Under the pieces are notes generated by a model. The model had not been told where the DNA came from, searched no databases, and was given only the letters and a program-made list of their open reading frames with translations. Position numbers and translations under genes: made by a program. From Anaspis maculata (lineage: Eukaryota > Arthropoda > Insecta > Coleoptera > Scraptiidae), in assembly GCA_949128115.1 (NCBI GenBank), contig OX421966.1, positions 62,493,416 through 62,557,415 on the forward strand: a stretch of 64,000 nt of DNA. The letters run 5' to 3'. Shown one piece after another: positions 10,673 through 21,886 of the stretch. Position 1 is the first letter of the stretch; each line of letters opens with the position of its first letter.

Positions 10673-13079
10673 TATGCAGTCGCACAGCTCCTCTCCGATG
10701 CACTATCAGTGTTTCCAAAATGCAGTCCATAGTGCAGTCCAGTAATGCAGTCCAAATAGTGAACAGCGAATTTGTAATAGTATTCAAAGTGGTACTGGAA
10801 TTTCAAACTGTAATCATTATTACTAGTGAGATTAAAGTTGATCGGTAAACGTGGCACAAAATTTTCAAATCAATCAACTTTGGCACACCTTCGGACCATA
10901 TTCTGCGTCTCAAACCAATCTGAATGAAAAAGTTTTATAATATATGAACTATCGAGATTGTTCGTGATATTTCTAATGATACAAGAAAAAAGTAAAATAA
11001 AAAAAATGTAGCTGTCTGTACGGACGGAACTGAAAAGTCCGCAAATTTGCTTTGGATGTTTTGGTGAAACATTTTTTCGTGATAGTGCTTTTATAAAAGT
11101 GATACAAATAACTAAACAAAACAAAAAAATTATAGATTTCAGAAAACGAGTTTGGGCAGAACAAAAACGGTGCCTAAGAAAAAAATATTTTTTACTTATC
11201 ATCTCATAATATGTGCCCTTTCCCCACCCTGCTACCCTTTGAATCCTAAAGGTGTTTTGTACGCGCTCGCTCCTTTTTGAAAATCGTCAGTATTACTGTC
11301 TCAATTCCAACGATTCGGGCGCACTGAGTTTATATTTATTTTCTTGTTTGAAAAAAAAAACGGAACCTTGTATTATTGATGGCTTTGGACATTATTTGCT
11401 TTTGTGATATATTTTCTTTTCTTTTAAAGACTGAAGGTGTTTTTCGGTGCTTCTTGAAAATTTACGACACTTTTATTTACGACCCCCATGTCCTCCCTTT
11501 TCCCCCAAAAACGTATATTTATTTGATAATAGTAGATTTTTTAATAATTATTACTATAATTGTAGATATTACTGTATATTTGAATGTTTTTGTGAATAAA
11601 TAAATCATTATTATTATTTTATTACTTCACTAAACTTCTCTCTCTAGGCAAACGCTCAACTGAATTTGTAATTAGAATTGACTAAATCACGCCCGCTTAA
11701 TTGATGAAGTAGCTCGTGAAGTAGGTATCTAGCAAATTTAGCGGTAGTTTTAGTTTTAGTCGTAAGCATAACATCGCTCAAGGTGGGTTCAGTCGGCTTA
11801 TAAACAGGTCAACACATGAAGTGGTCCACCCCAAAATTTCGCCTCATTTCGAGGGGGCGTATCTCGGAAAATACGTTATCAATTACTAAAAGTCTGCTGA
11901 TGCCTAAAAGAGGGTCGTTTTGGCTACAAGGTATCACAGCGTGTCTGGTGTTCAATGATATTGTACTTGATATACAGGGTGACAACGGAAGGAGTGCCGA
12001 AGTGGTCCATTTTCAGCACTAAGTAACTTTTGCTAAAAAAATTCCAGACTTTTTCTGGTGCCAGTTTTGGAGAGCACTTATCAAAATCTCGAAACGGTTT
12101 TTGACTTGTCTCCGTATAATTTTTTTTTTAAAAGATGTGTCACTTCATGTGAAATTTGAATTTTCTGATGCTGCTTCCGTCATTGGTCATGCAGTTGCCT
12201 GTAATTTGGCACAAATGCATGATTTGCCGTAAGAAACTACCCAATGAAAATTTTTCACTTCAAGGACACCTAATGGTGCTACCCCTGTGGTCACCTGGTA
12301 CCTGCTTAGGGTCGGTCTCGAATGGGGTAGGTTGCGACAATACATTTCATGTTTATCAAACACAGTGTGGCTCAAAGATAGATGTAACCATTACCATTTA
12401 GTAACCATTCGTTGCATTACCAGTCCCATAGATAAAGATACCATATCAGCCCTATCTTGGTTACTTTTGTACAGGGTGATTTATACGAAAAGTTACAAGG
12501 CTCTATCTCGAGAACGGAAGAAGGTAGAATAAATTTTTTTCCTTTTGTTCCAATCTGACACAGCGGTGCACATTCCAGCATAGTGTGGATTTTTTCAAAA
12601 CAGCCCTCAAGTAGGGGTTGAAATTGATCACGCCATTTTGGAAAAGGATTTTTTTAATGGATATCTTGTCAATCTGAATGGCAATATAAGTGCCAAATGA
12701 CATTCTCAAATTGATATGTCCAACCCTGGAGTTTCTACCCCAAGTGGAAATTGATTAAAAAATGTTTATTACGAAACTGTCTACCCTATAAAAAAGATTT
12801 TATAAGGCCACCACCAATTAAACAATGTGTATTGGAATGCAAACATGAGAACGAAGATATAACAAGTGAGTATGCCTTCACGTGCGTGAGTCTCAGTAGC
12901 GCATTTTCTCAAAGAGGCATATTGTGAACGTAAAGAAATGTGGTTGAAGGAGAAACACCATTCCTTGCCCACTTTCTTCATTCGAAACTCATTGTGATAT
13001 TGTGTTATCAGAATGGGGTACTTGCCAATGAAATAGATTTGAATGAAAATTCTTTCACTCATCAATATATTTTTTTGTT

Positions 13080-14780
13080 TGAAGGCGGGAGCTGGGAGCG
13101 GCGACTAATCAACAGTAGTCTATTCTCTCCCATTTTTAGTCGGCTATTCATATAGCGAAAGAATTAGATCGCTATGTCTTCGGGTTTATGTTTTCCATTT
13201 ATCTCTTAGATGTGGTCGTTTGGCCTCGAAGGAACCTTTCTGCACTGCGACCTGCAAGGTCTTTTGTGTGTTATTTATCTCTTACTTTGAGGGCAGCGTG
13301 TGGGGGTGGCAGCATTCAGCAAAGTAACTGTTGCACAGTTTGAGTTGAGAGTTTCTAAATGTTGAAGAAAATATCACAATCAGTGAAAATTGTGAAAGTT
13401 GCATTTTTTTTGTTTGGGGGCGGGAGCTGGAGGCGGCGACTAATCAAAAGTGGCCTATCTCTTCCCATTTTTAGTCAGCTATCTATATAGCGGAACAATT
13501 AGATCGCTATGTCTTCATGGTTATGTTTTACATTTATCTCTTACTTTGGGGGCGGCGTGTGGGAGCGGCAGAGTTTGGCAAAAAATTCTTCCACAGTTTG
13601 AGTTGGGAGTTTCTGAATGTTTGAGGTAACATTAAAATGTAGTTCAGTGGAAATTATTGAAAGTTGCACTTTTTTTCTTTTAGGGGTGGAAGTTGGAGGC
13701 GGCGCCATGCCAAAGGTAGCCTATTCTTTCCCATTTTTAGATAGCTAACCATATAGCGAAAGAATTAGATCGTTATGTGTTCAGGTTTATGTTTTTCATT
13801 CATCTCTCACTTTTGAGGGCAGCGTGTGGGGGCGGCAGCATTCGGCAAAGTAACTGTTGCACAGTTTGAGTTGGGAGTTTCTAAATGTGAGGGAAATATG
13901 ACAATCAGTAAAAATTGTGAAAGTTGCATTTTTTGTTTGGAGGCGGCAGCTGGAGGCGGCGGCTAATTAAAAGTGGCCCATATTTTTCCAGTTTCAGTCA
14001 GCTATCAATATAGTGAAAGAATTAGATCGCTATGTCTTCAGGTTGTTGTTTTACAATCATCTCTCACTTTGGGGGCGGCGTGTGGGAGAGGCAGAGTTCG
14101 ACAAAGAAATTATTGCATAGTTTGAGTCGAGAGTTTCTGGATGTTTGAGGTAACATTATCAGCTAAATCAGTGAAAATTGTTGGAAGTTGCACTTATTTT
14201 CTTTTGAGGGCGGAAGCTGGAGGCGGCGCCATATCAAAAGTAGCCTATCCTTTTCTATTTTTAGTCAGCTATCCATATAGCGAAAAACTTAGATCGCTTT
14301 GTCTTTGGGTTCATGTTTTTCATTTATCTGTTACTTTGGGGGCGGCGTGTGTGGGAGCGGCAGCGTTCGGCTGAGCAAATGTTGCACAATTTGAGTTGGC
14401 AGTTCCTAAATGTTTAAGGGAACATCTCAATCAGTAACATTTGTGAAAGTTTCACTTTTTATCGCTTGGGGGCGGAATCTGGGGGCGGCGACTAACCAAA
14501 AGTAGCCTATCCTTTCCCATTTTTAGTCAGCTATTTATATACCGAAAGAATCAGATCGCTATGTTTTCGGGTTTATGTTTTTCATATTAAAGTGATTGGG
14601 GGCGGTTTTCAGCAGTTTTTTCATGTCGGCGGCGAATATTGAAGACGGAATGTTTCTTGGCTTACGTTTATAAGTGGCAACTATGTATTATTCATAAAAT
14701 GAGAACACCAGAGCAGTAGGTCTGGTAGAAAGTGCAATATTATGTTATTTCAAGTTTATCGGGGGCGGTTTTCTTTATGT
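13080..14780. repeat. Degenerate tandem array, ~260-340 bp unit
   Basis: The motif GGCGGGAGCTGG-AGGCGGCGACTAATC recurs with drift at about 13084, 13420, 13690, 13940, 14212 and 14470. Each is followed by CCCATTTTTAGTC(A/G)GCTAT, an AGATCGCTATGTCTTC block and GGGGGCGGCGTGTGGGAGCG. Spacing is about 336 bp for the first step and 255-270 bp after that. Shorter GGGGGCGGTTTTC units follow near 14588 and 14760. It has no coding capacity and behaves like a satellite carried inside the transposon. Confidence 0.85.
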
Positions 14781-15750
14781 TGGCGGCGCAATATAGACAT
14801 CCAATATAGCCTAGCCCTCCTTTGGGAGTGGCAGCTATGTAACAGCGAACAAATTAGAAAGCTAGGTCGTCTAGTTTGGGAGGAGTTCGAGGAACGGACG
14901 GACGGACGGACAAAGCGGTTGCAATAGCGATTTTCATCAAGATGGAAAATGCGCTAAAAAACTGAAAAGATGTTATTCCACACAAGGCACGCGTTTTTTA
15001 ATTGAGCTGTTTTATTTTGTTTATTTGATCAAATCCCGACCCCACAAACATCAATAATTTGATGTCTATTTGATCCACATCAGAAGGATATGTCAGATCG
15101 AATAACCTTTTTTTAAAACGCAGACAGTTCGTAATGAACATTTTATTATTAATTTCCACCTGGGGTAGAAACTTAGAGGTTGGGCATATCAATTTGAAAA
15201 TGTCATTTTGCACTTATATTGCCATTTAGATCAGCTGGATATCCAATAAAAAAGACACTTTTTCAAAATGGCATAATCACCTTCAACCTCTAGTTATGCC
15301 CGATTGCACAAACGTGGTATTAAATATTTAGTTCGGTATCAAATCGTTTAATACCGGACTAAACAACAAAATGGAGTGCAGAAACAAAAAAATCTGACAT
15401 GGGATCAAAATTTGGTACCGAACTATTCTGACACCGCACCAAACGCCGATTACGCCCATTTTGGATTGCACAAAGGATTTGATACCGGACTAAACAAACT
15501 AATACCGCATCAAATCTGATATCACCTCGACCCCGGTATTAAATTGACAGAATGACAGATCGTTGGAAATTCGAAAGTTTCAGGGTGATCCGTGCGTTTG
15601 ATTCGGCATAAAATCACTGCAAGTCCATATAATAGTAGGTTTTATGTGCATACAAGCTATTATTTGTGCATTTTCATTCAAAAATTGTTTTCACAAAATG
15701 TATTTGACACACACAGATAATGTGCGTGCCAACCCAAAATAACATTTAAA

Positions 15751-15824
15751 GTTGGTTGGTCGTGTGGTTAGGCTCTCGCCTTCGCATGCGGGTGGTACCG
15801 TGATCGGATCCTGTCGAGACCAAT
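15751..15824 (+). other. tRNA-like segment (plus)
   Basis: TGGTCGTGTGGTTAGGCTC resembles a tRNA D-arm/A box, CTCGC...GCGGG can form an anticodon stem, and GTGATCGGATCCTG is a weak B box. The ends TTGGTC and GACCAA can pair. The B box is poor and the T arm irregular, so it is unlikely to be a working tRNA. It may be a fossil RNA polymerase III promoter. Confidence 0.45.
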
Positions 15825-15944
15825 TTTTTTTTCAACCATTTTACCTTTGAATTCAAGAATAATGTCAGATTTTCAATTTTTCATATCAGAACAATAAACT
15901 TGAAAAGTGAAGCCCTTATATTTCACGTTAAAGCAAAAAAAAAT

Positions 15945-16022
15945 TGGCTTGCTGCTGATGAGGTTCGAACCTGGTCCTTTGGCATCGGAAATCAAACCCT
16001 TCATCACCATGCTACGACGGCT
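15945..16022 (-). other. tRNA-like segment (minus)
   Basis: Read on the minus strand it has a good B box (GGTTCGAACCT), an A-box-like TAGCATGGTGATGAAGG and a plausible anticodon-arm region. It has the same layout as the plus-strand segment at 15751-15824, but inverted. It could be a degraded tRNA or SINE head. No CCA or clean acceptor stem is seen. Confidence 0.45.
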
Positions 16023-17159
16023 TTATTTTCAATTGCCAGCCGCATGAAGTCAATATGACGATCGCCTCGATGCTTTTTGTGGCTCGTTCACACTTGGTCC
16101 GGGGTTAGTTGATCTTGGATCTAATTTTGCTTTCTGCAATGCGATTACGATTTAATACCGCACCAAAATTTGATGCGGTACTACAAAGTTCGGTATCAAA
16201 TTTTTTTTTGTGCAATCGGGCATTAGGGGCTGTTTCGAAAAAATCTACACTATGCTGAAATGTGCACCGCTGTGTCAGATTGGAACAAAAGGAAAAATTT
16301 TGATTCTACCTTCTTCCGTTCTCGAGATAGAGCCTTGTAACTTTTCGTATAAATCACCCTGTACAAAAGTAACCAAAATAGGGCTGATATGGTAACTATG
16401 GGACTTGTAATGCAACGAATGGTTACTAAATCTATATTTGAGCCACACTGTGTTTGATAAACATGAAATGTATCGTCGCAACCTACCCCATTCGAGACCG
16501 ACCCTAAACAGGTACCAGGTGATCACAGGGGTAGCACCATTAGGTGTCCGTGGGGTGAAAAATTTTTATAGGGTAGTTTTTTACAACAAATTATGCATTT
16601 GTGCCAAATTACAGCCAACTGCATGACCAATGACGGAAGCAGCATCAGAAAATTCAAATTTCACATAAAGTGACACATCTTTTTCAAAAATCAAAATACG
16701 GAGACAAGTCAAAAACCGTTTCGAGATTTTGATAAGTGCTTTCCAAAAATGGCACCAGAAAAAGTCTGGAATTTTTTTAGCAAAAGTTACCCAGTGTTGA
16801 AAATGGACCACTTCGGCACTCCTTCCCTTGTCACCCTGTATATCCAGTAAAATGTCAGTGAACACCGGACACGCTGTGATACCTTGTAGCCAAAAGGACC
16901 CTCTTTTGAGCATCAGCAGGCTTTTAATAATCGGTAACGTATTTTCCGAGATATGCCCCCTCAAAATGAGGCGAAATTTTGGGGTGGACCACTTCATGTG
17001 TTGACCTGTTTATTTAGCAGCAAGTTTTAATTTTAGTCATAAGCGCTGCATCGCTTATTGGCTGTTCTGAGGAGGCTGGTTTGTAAGAGCCAATGGGCGT
17101 CGCTGCGCTTGCGATTAAAATTAAAACTTGCGGCTAAACAAGCTGACTGAACGCACCTT

Positions 17160-17728
17160 TATTGACTCTCATGCGCACAAAACCAGGGCTAGATAATAAA
17201 TCTGTACCCACCTCAAGTGCGGGCAACCGTTTAGGTCCACATTTTACTTTTCTTACGTGTGACAAAGACGTAATTTCACGTACCATGCCCTGCATGTTTC
17301 AACAAATAGGGACACGCCTGTGCTTTGGTTACTCGTTAATTTTGGAAACTAAAATTGGGCAGCGGCCCACTGCAGTTTTCCTATATTTAAAGCTCACTGC
17401 GTGAACATGTTTTGGATGACTTTACATGCGCAAGTTCTTATGAATTTCGTTCATTTCGGTCACCGCCGGTCGCTTTTATGGTAACAACGTAGCTAGCTCG
17501 AGAGCTCTACACCGCAACGCACCACACAAAACGGTCTAGGGTCTAGGTAATGTGTTTACGCGTTAGACTGAATCAGCGAGTATTTGGCGGCTGGTACCTA
17601 TAACGCCAGTCCCGATTCAATATAATGTTTTTTTTTTCGTTCAGACGTTATGTGGTTTGAAATATACATTAATTCAAATTTTGATAACTTCTACCTGAAA
17701 CGTAATCTTGATACTGACATGATGTTCC
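17160..17728. other. No gene recognised
   Basis: This spacer of about 570 bp lies between two transposons. An 80-codon open frame at 17162-17404 resembles no known protein. Confidence 0.5.
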
Positions 17729-17731
17729 ACA

Positions 17732-20061
17732 TAGTCGGGGTGCTACGATTTTGAATACCGCAAATGAATTAGACGGGATGCCCTTTGGCATGATAACTAC
17801 TCATACCAAGGTGATTATTTTTCTCCAAGGATGCGTCAACATTTCCCACTCAGAAAAAAAGATGGCGACGATTTTTGACAGGACCTGAATTTTTGTAAAA
17901 CATAGGCATGTGGGATATGTTTTCTCATCAATTTTGACCTCCTGAACACGAATATCGAGTTTATTTTCACATCAGAAATCACAACGACCTCATATTTCTC
18001 ATCTGAAAACCGCAAAAATAGCAGACTCTCGCTTATTTTCGAATTGAAAATTTTGTATGCCATTTACATCGATTTCCAGCCTTGAGCTCGTTAAATAGAT
18101 CCCACGGAACAAGTTAACAGTGTAAGTTTTGCAAAATAACTCTACAAACATCGCCAGGGTGCGCCCCAAAACATACAAAATATGGGCTCTGGGAGCACAT
18201 TTTTCTGCGGCTGATTTAAGGGATGTAAGTGTGAAATGGAAAATGTTTTGCGATACATTTCACTGTTTTATATAGTGAGCTTACATATACTGGGGATTTA
18301 TCAACATACAATGACAATTTCAGATAAAAAACAAAAAAAAAATATTTTCATGATTTGTTGATAACTTTTTTTCAATAATACTAAAAAACGTAGCAATGAT
18401 TTTGATGATGTTTTCCATCAAGGTAAATACATCGAGAGACCTTTTTCACCTGAAACAACTAGGTACCTTAGCTCAAAGTTTCGGTATAGCGACTCATAAT
18501 TAAATAATTTTTCGTTAGACTTGCGGTTGCCAAACATCAAAAAAGCGTATTTTGATTTTAAAGTTTTGTCTTTACACTTGTTCTGGAATGCAACATACGG
18601 CTGATGGTGAATCTTTGGTTCAAAGTTTTCTACGAGTATTTCTATCTCGCCCATGAACTCATTCAGGTGTCTAGAAATTTTTGGACCGGATATGCACCAA
18701 CGGCGAAGGGCAGTAGGATCTTCAGTGTTATTACCAATTTAAAATTTTTTGTCTTGTGTGTGTTGGAATTTGCGAGAATGGAACTATAGTATTATCAGTG
18801 AAGGCGCAAAAACACCTAGGACGTGAACAGGCATAGAAAACGGACGTGGAAAACATATGGAAAAGTGATCAGGTAGGCACCAAGACCTTTTCAACATTAC
18901 GACTCTTTATTTTGCAACTATAGTACCTATGATACATGGTGTATGTGTCATGCTCTTTGGCTTGTTTACGTCCTAGACGCTTTTGAGCCTCCATTAATAG
19001 CTCATTACTTTCATTCTCGCATTATTCTGACACACACACACACACAAGACAACAAATTTGAAGTTGGTGCCATAGAAATACGAATAACACTGAAGGTCCT
19101 ACTGAACCTTTGCCGTTGGTGCATATCCAGTCCAGCAGACACCTGAATGAGTTCACGGGCGAGACAGAAAACTTAAGCCAAAGCTTAATCATCAGCCGTA
19201 TGTTGCATTCCAGAACAAGTTCAAAGAAGGACTTTGAAATTATTAATAGACGCTTTTCTGATGTTTGGCAATCGCGGATCTGACGAAAATGCTTTATATT
19301 ATATGAAACTTTGAGTTAGGGTGGTTATTCCAGGTGAGAAAGGTCTCTTGATGTATTTACCTTGATAAAGAACATCATCAAAATCAGAGCTACGTTTTTT
19401 GGTATCAATTGTACCTGTCATAAAAAAAATAATTAACAAATCATGAAAATTTGTTTGTACGATATTTTGTTTCAAATCCCTATGGTATGTTGATGAATGC
19501 TTGGTATGTCATATTAAACAGTAAAACATATTGCACAACATTCTTCCTTTCACACTTACATTCCCCATCTAGTCGCAGCAAAGTGTGCTCCCAGCGTCCA
19601 TTTTTGGTATGATTTGAGGCGCACCCTGGCGATGTTTGAAGAGTTATTTTGCAGAACTTAGACTGTTGACTTGTTCTCTGGGATCTATACAGCCAGCTCA
19701 AGGCTGGAAATCGCCGTTGATGGTACATAAAATTTTCAGTTCAAAAATTAGCGAGAGTCTGCTATTTTTGCGGTTTTCAGATGTGAAATATGAGGTCAAG
19801 TTGATTTCCAATGTGAAAATAAACTCCATATTCGTATTCCGGAGGTCAAAATTAGTGAGAAAACATGTGTCACACGCATATGTTTTATAAAAAATTCGCT
19901 CCTGTCAAAAATCGTCGCCATCTTTTTTTCTGAGTGGGAAATGTTGACGCATCCTTGGCGAAAATTAATCACCTTGGTATAAGTAGTCATCATACCAAAG
20001 GGCATCCCGTCTAATTCATTTGCGGTATTTTGCTATTTTATGTCGCGTACCACCCCGACTA
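17732..20061. mobile_element. Foldback transposon, TAGTCGGGGTG ends
   Basis: Termini TAGTCGGGGTG and its complement are flanked by ACA (17729-17731 and 20062-20064). The arms are about 1 kb each (to roughly 18730 and from roughly 19090) around a loop of about 360 bp. The arms mirror each other through CATTTGCGG, GGGATGCCCTTTGG, the CTGTCAAAAATCGTCGCCAT block and the GGTGCATATCC block. There are no transposase-like frames. The 3-bp duplication and TAGTC start match the element at 46541-47674. Confidence 0.85.
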
Positions 20062-20093
20062 ACACATAATGTGAGTTTCTTAGCCCCTCTTAG

Positions 20094-20534
20094 TCGACTG
20101 TCATATTTTCAAAAATAGTAGGCGGGGACGGTGGCAACACATCACATTTCATTCATGAGTTTATTCTTTGTGGAAGTACAGAGATTTATTCAAATATCTT
20201 GGAAAATCACTTAATTATTGCAAAATGTCCATTCCCATGTAACCGACCACTGAATTCAAAATATTTCAAAAACGGCTGAAAATATTCAAACACGGCTTGT
20301 TTTAACTTGATGAGCATTGAATTGTGGATCTACAGGGTGATTTTCATGACTCCAATTTTTTTGGTTCATGAGTTGGAATTTTTGCATTTTTGATCACCCT
20401 GTATACGGCGTCTGCACGGACCGACATCCTGGCAACACCTCTTAAAATTAAGGCATGGGTATGTACAACATCCGTTCCAAACGGCACTGCTTAATCATTA
20501 AATGCAAGGTGGTTGGCGCCTAACATCCGGACTA
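20094..20534. mobile_element. Half copy of the TAGTCCGG foldback family
   Basis: This is one arm of the family seen complete at 46541-47674. It runs from GTCGACTGTCATATTTTC, through a TACAGGGTGA...TCACCCTGTA mini-palindrome (20333-20403), to the terminus CATCCGGACTA. The opposite arm is absent, so it is a solo or truncated copy. Confidence 0.75.
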
Positions 20535-20603
20535 AGAATAAAGGCCACATTTTTTCAGAAAAACGAGAATAATCTCGAGAATAATAAATTGTCAGTAATT
20601 GTC

Positions 20604-20653
20604 CTGGGTATCTCAGGCTTCAGAATTGTTCTTCTGAAGCCTGAGATACCCAG
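20604..20653. repeat. Perfect 22-bp hairpin
   Basis: CTGGGTATCTCAGGCTTCAG and two further bases (20604-20625) are followed by a 6-base loop and the exact complement (20632-20653). It is the cleanest short hairpin in the window. It could be the core of a MITE, a cruciform or a small-RNA precursor. Flanking pairing is weak, which argues against a canonical pre-miRNA. Confidence 0.7.
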
Positions 20654-20890
20654 TGATCTACCAGGAAGTAACCGTTCTATCGCCTTGATCAGTTGCTGTT
20701 TCAAAGTACTCGGAAGGAACTTAACGGGACTAATAATTGACACTATTCAACTATTTGATTGTTAATTTAACAACAACAATTTAACTTGGCTGGTAAATTT
20801 GGTAAAAATGAATTTCGACTTGAAATGCCATGTAAAATACAAATACAAAGAAGAAATGCGGATCAGCCATGCATTCTTCTGTTTTATCTA

Positions 20891-21084
20891 TTTTTTTTTA
20901 AATTTATTTAATTGACTTATTTTACGAGGCGACATTCAGCTATTAGCTGCTCTACCATGTAACCTCGGGGACAGCACAACTCGCAGCACAAAGTATCCAT
21001 GGATGTAGCGGGATTCGAACCCACACAGCGCAGCGCGAGTGGTTTGGCTTGCCATCACCTATGCCACTCGGCCACCACCGCTCC
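20891..21084 (-). mobile_element. tRNA-Ser-headed SINE (minus)
   Basis: Read on the minus strand it starts GGAGCGGTGGTGGCCGAGTG, has an A box (GGTGGCCGAGTGGC) and B box (GGGTTCGAATCCC), then a unique body and a 3' end with TCGCCTCGTAAAATAAG and a short A-rich tail. The head resembles tRNA-Ser. The same head occurs at 39824. No clear target duplication was found, and the copy is shorter than the other one. Confidence 0.75.
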
Positions 21085-21710
21085 AAATTAATTATTATCC
21101 TATTTCTAATTACGGGACCGGAGAGCGCACTGGGGTGCTCGGTGGGTAAGAAGCTTCGACAACACGCGAGAAAGAGTGACAACAGACAAAATGACTTTCA
21201 CAAAGAAAAGCCATGATTATGAAAAAATAAGAAAGAAAGAAAGAAATGGAGATTACGTCCAAAAAAAAGGAAAACTGAAAATAAGAAAGGAATTTTCGTT
21301 GATTTTCCAGTCCGAGGACCGAGAAGCGAAAAGGGGTGTTGGATGGACAAGGAAGGTTAAATCGCACTGAAGAAACCTTGGTATGAAAGACAGATTAGCA
21401 TAAATGAAGACGGATGAAGGAAAAAAATGGGGAAAAAATCAAGGAAAACGGTAACAAAAGGGGAACTGAGAAATGTTGGGCCATTGGAAATGAGCTTAGA
21501 AAATGACAAGCGAACTGCAGCTTTTCGCGCTCATAAAAAATAACAAGGGCCGTATTCATATCTCGCTTTCAAGCTAAAAGGGCATTTAGAGGTGCGCTTT
21601 TAGGGGCTATGCATTCATATTTGAGTGTTCAAAATCACATATTACAATTACATACAGCCGTTCAATTGTAATATATATTTTTGAAAACTCAAATATAGGG
21701 GGACTTTCAC
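21085..21710. other. Non-coding, with relics of the 26-kb array
   Basis: GGGACCGGAGAGCGCACTGG at 21115 and GACCGAGAAGCGAAAAGGGG near 21319 resemble the consensus GGGACCGGGGAGCAAAACAG of the array at 25965-26790, suggesting old copies. No gene is recognised. Confidence 0.45.
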
Positions 21711-21711
21711 A

Positions 21712-21886
21712 CTCGGCAGTGGTGTACAAATTGGCGGCAGTGACATTTGCAGTGTCGGCAGTGTCGTAATATTTTGGGCAGTGTCTGCATAATGACGGCA
21801 GTGTGAGCAGTGATCTTAGGCAGTGAAAAATTCGACGGCAGTGTCTGCCGCAGTTCTCGGCAGTGTTGGGCAATGACCGGCAGTGG
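21712..21886. repeat. GGCAGTG motif cluster
   Basis: The heptamer GGCAGTG appears about nine times in 175 bp, in one orientation, at irregular spacing of roughly 18-24 bp, usually preceded by C. There is no coding sense. It could be a degenerate minisatellite or a cluster of protein-binding sites. Confidence 0.75.

Larger units (their letters stand above)
9514..11779. other. 3' UTR and intergenic DNA
   Basis: The sequence after the DCUN1D3-like stop should begin with its 3' UTR, but I cannot place the end. It contains a palindromic MITE (9722-9940), a weaker inverted-repeat element (10192-10672) and three close TGCAGTCCA motifs near 10722-10752. The last part (11340-11640) is very AT-rich. 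No second gene is recognised. Confidence 0.5.
15297..16222. mobile_element. Harbinger-like element with tRNA-like heads
   Basis: The termini are TGCCCGATTGCACAAA and its complement, flanked by TTA on both sides (15294-15296 and 16223-16225). Removing the insert restores the arm sequence of the host element, which confirms the boundaries. TWA duplications are characteristic of PIF/Harbinger. Subterminal TTCGGTATCAAAT motifs are repeated in both orientations. Two tRNA-like segments in opposite orientation lie inside. No transposase is present. Confidence 0.82.
11802..17011. mobile_element. 5.2-kb palindromic composite transposon
   Basis: The outer arms (11802 to about 12750 and about 15110 to 17011) are inverted copies, starting AAACAGGTCAACACATGAAG on each strand. 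Target duplication is ambiguous (AT or TTAT). Each arm has two internal TACAGGGTGA mariner-type motifs (11974, 12470; 16355, 16835). Between the arms lies a tandem array (13080-14780). The right arm has acquired a separate element (15297-16222). The arms contain open frames of 68-138 codons that mirror one another but resemble no protein family, so I treat them as non-coding. Confidence 0.8.
11780..17159. mobile_element. AAGGTGNGTTCAGTC MITE split by a nested element
   Basis: The left 22 bp (11780-11801) and right ~148 bp (17012-17159) together reconstitute the same ~175-bp palindromic MITE family that is intact at 22813-22990. The termini are AAGGTGGGTTCAGTC and its complement. A 5.2-kb element was inserted near the left end. 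The body has inverted TTTTAATTTTAGTC blocks typical of the family. Confidence 0.75.

Noticed and set aside
13080..14930. CRISPR-like array
   Set aside because: Units are 260-340 bp, degenerate and without short conserved repeats and unique spacers. The genome is eukaryotic.
16581..16997. 138-codon minus-strand frame mirrored at 11816-12022 (+)
   Set aside because: These are opposite arms of a palindromic transposon. The similarity is DNA-level, and the frames stop at different points.
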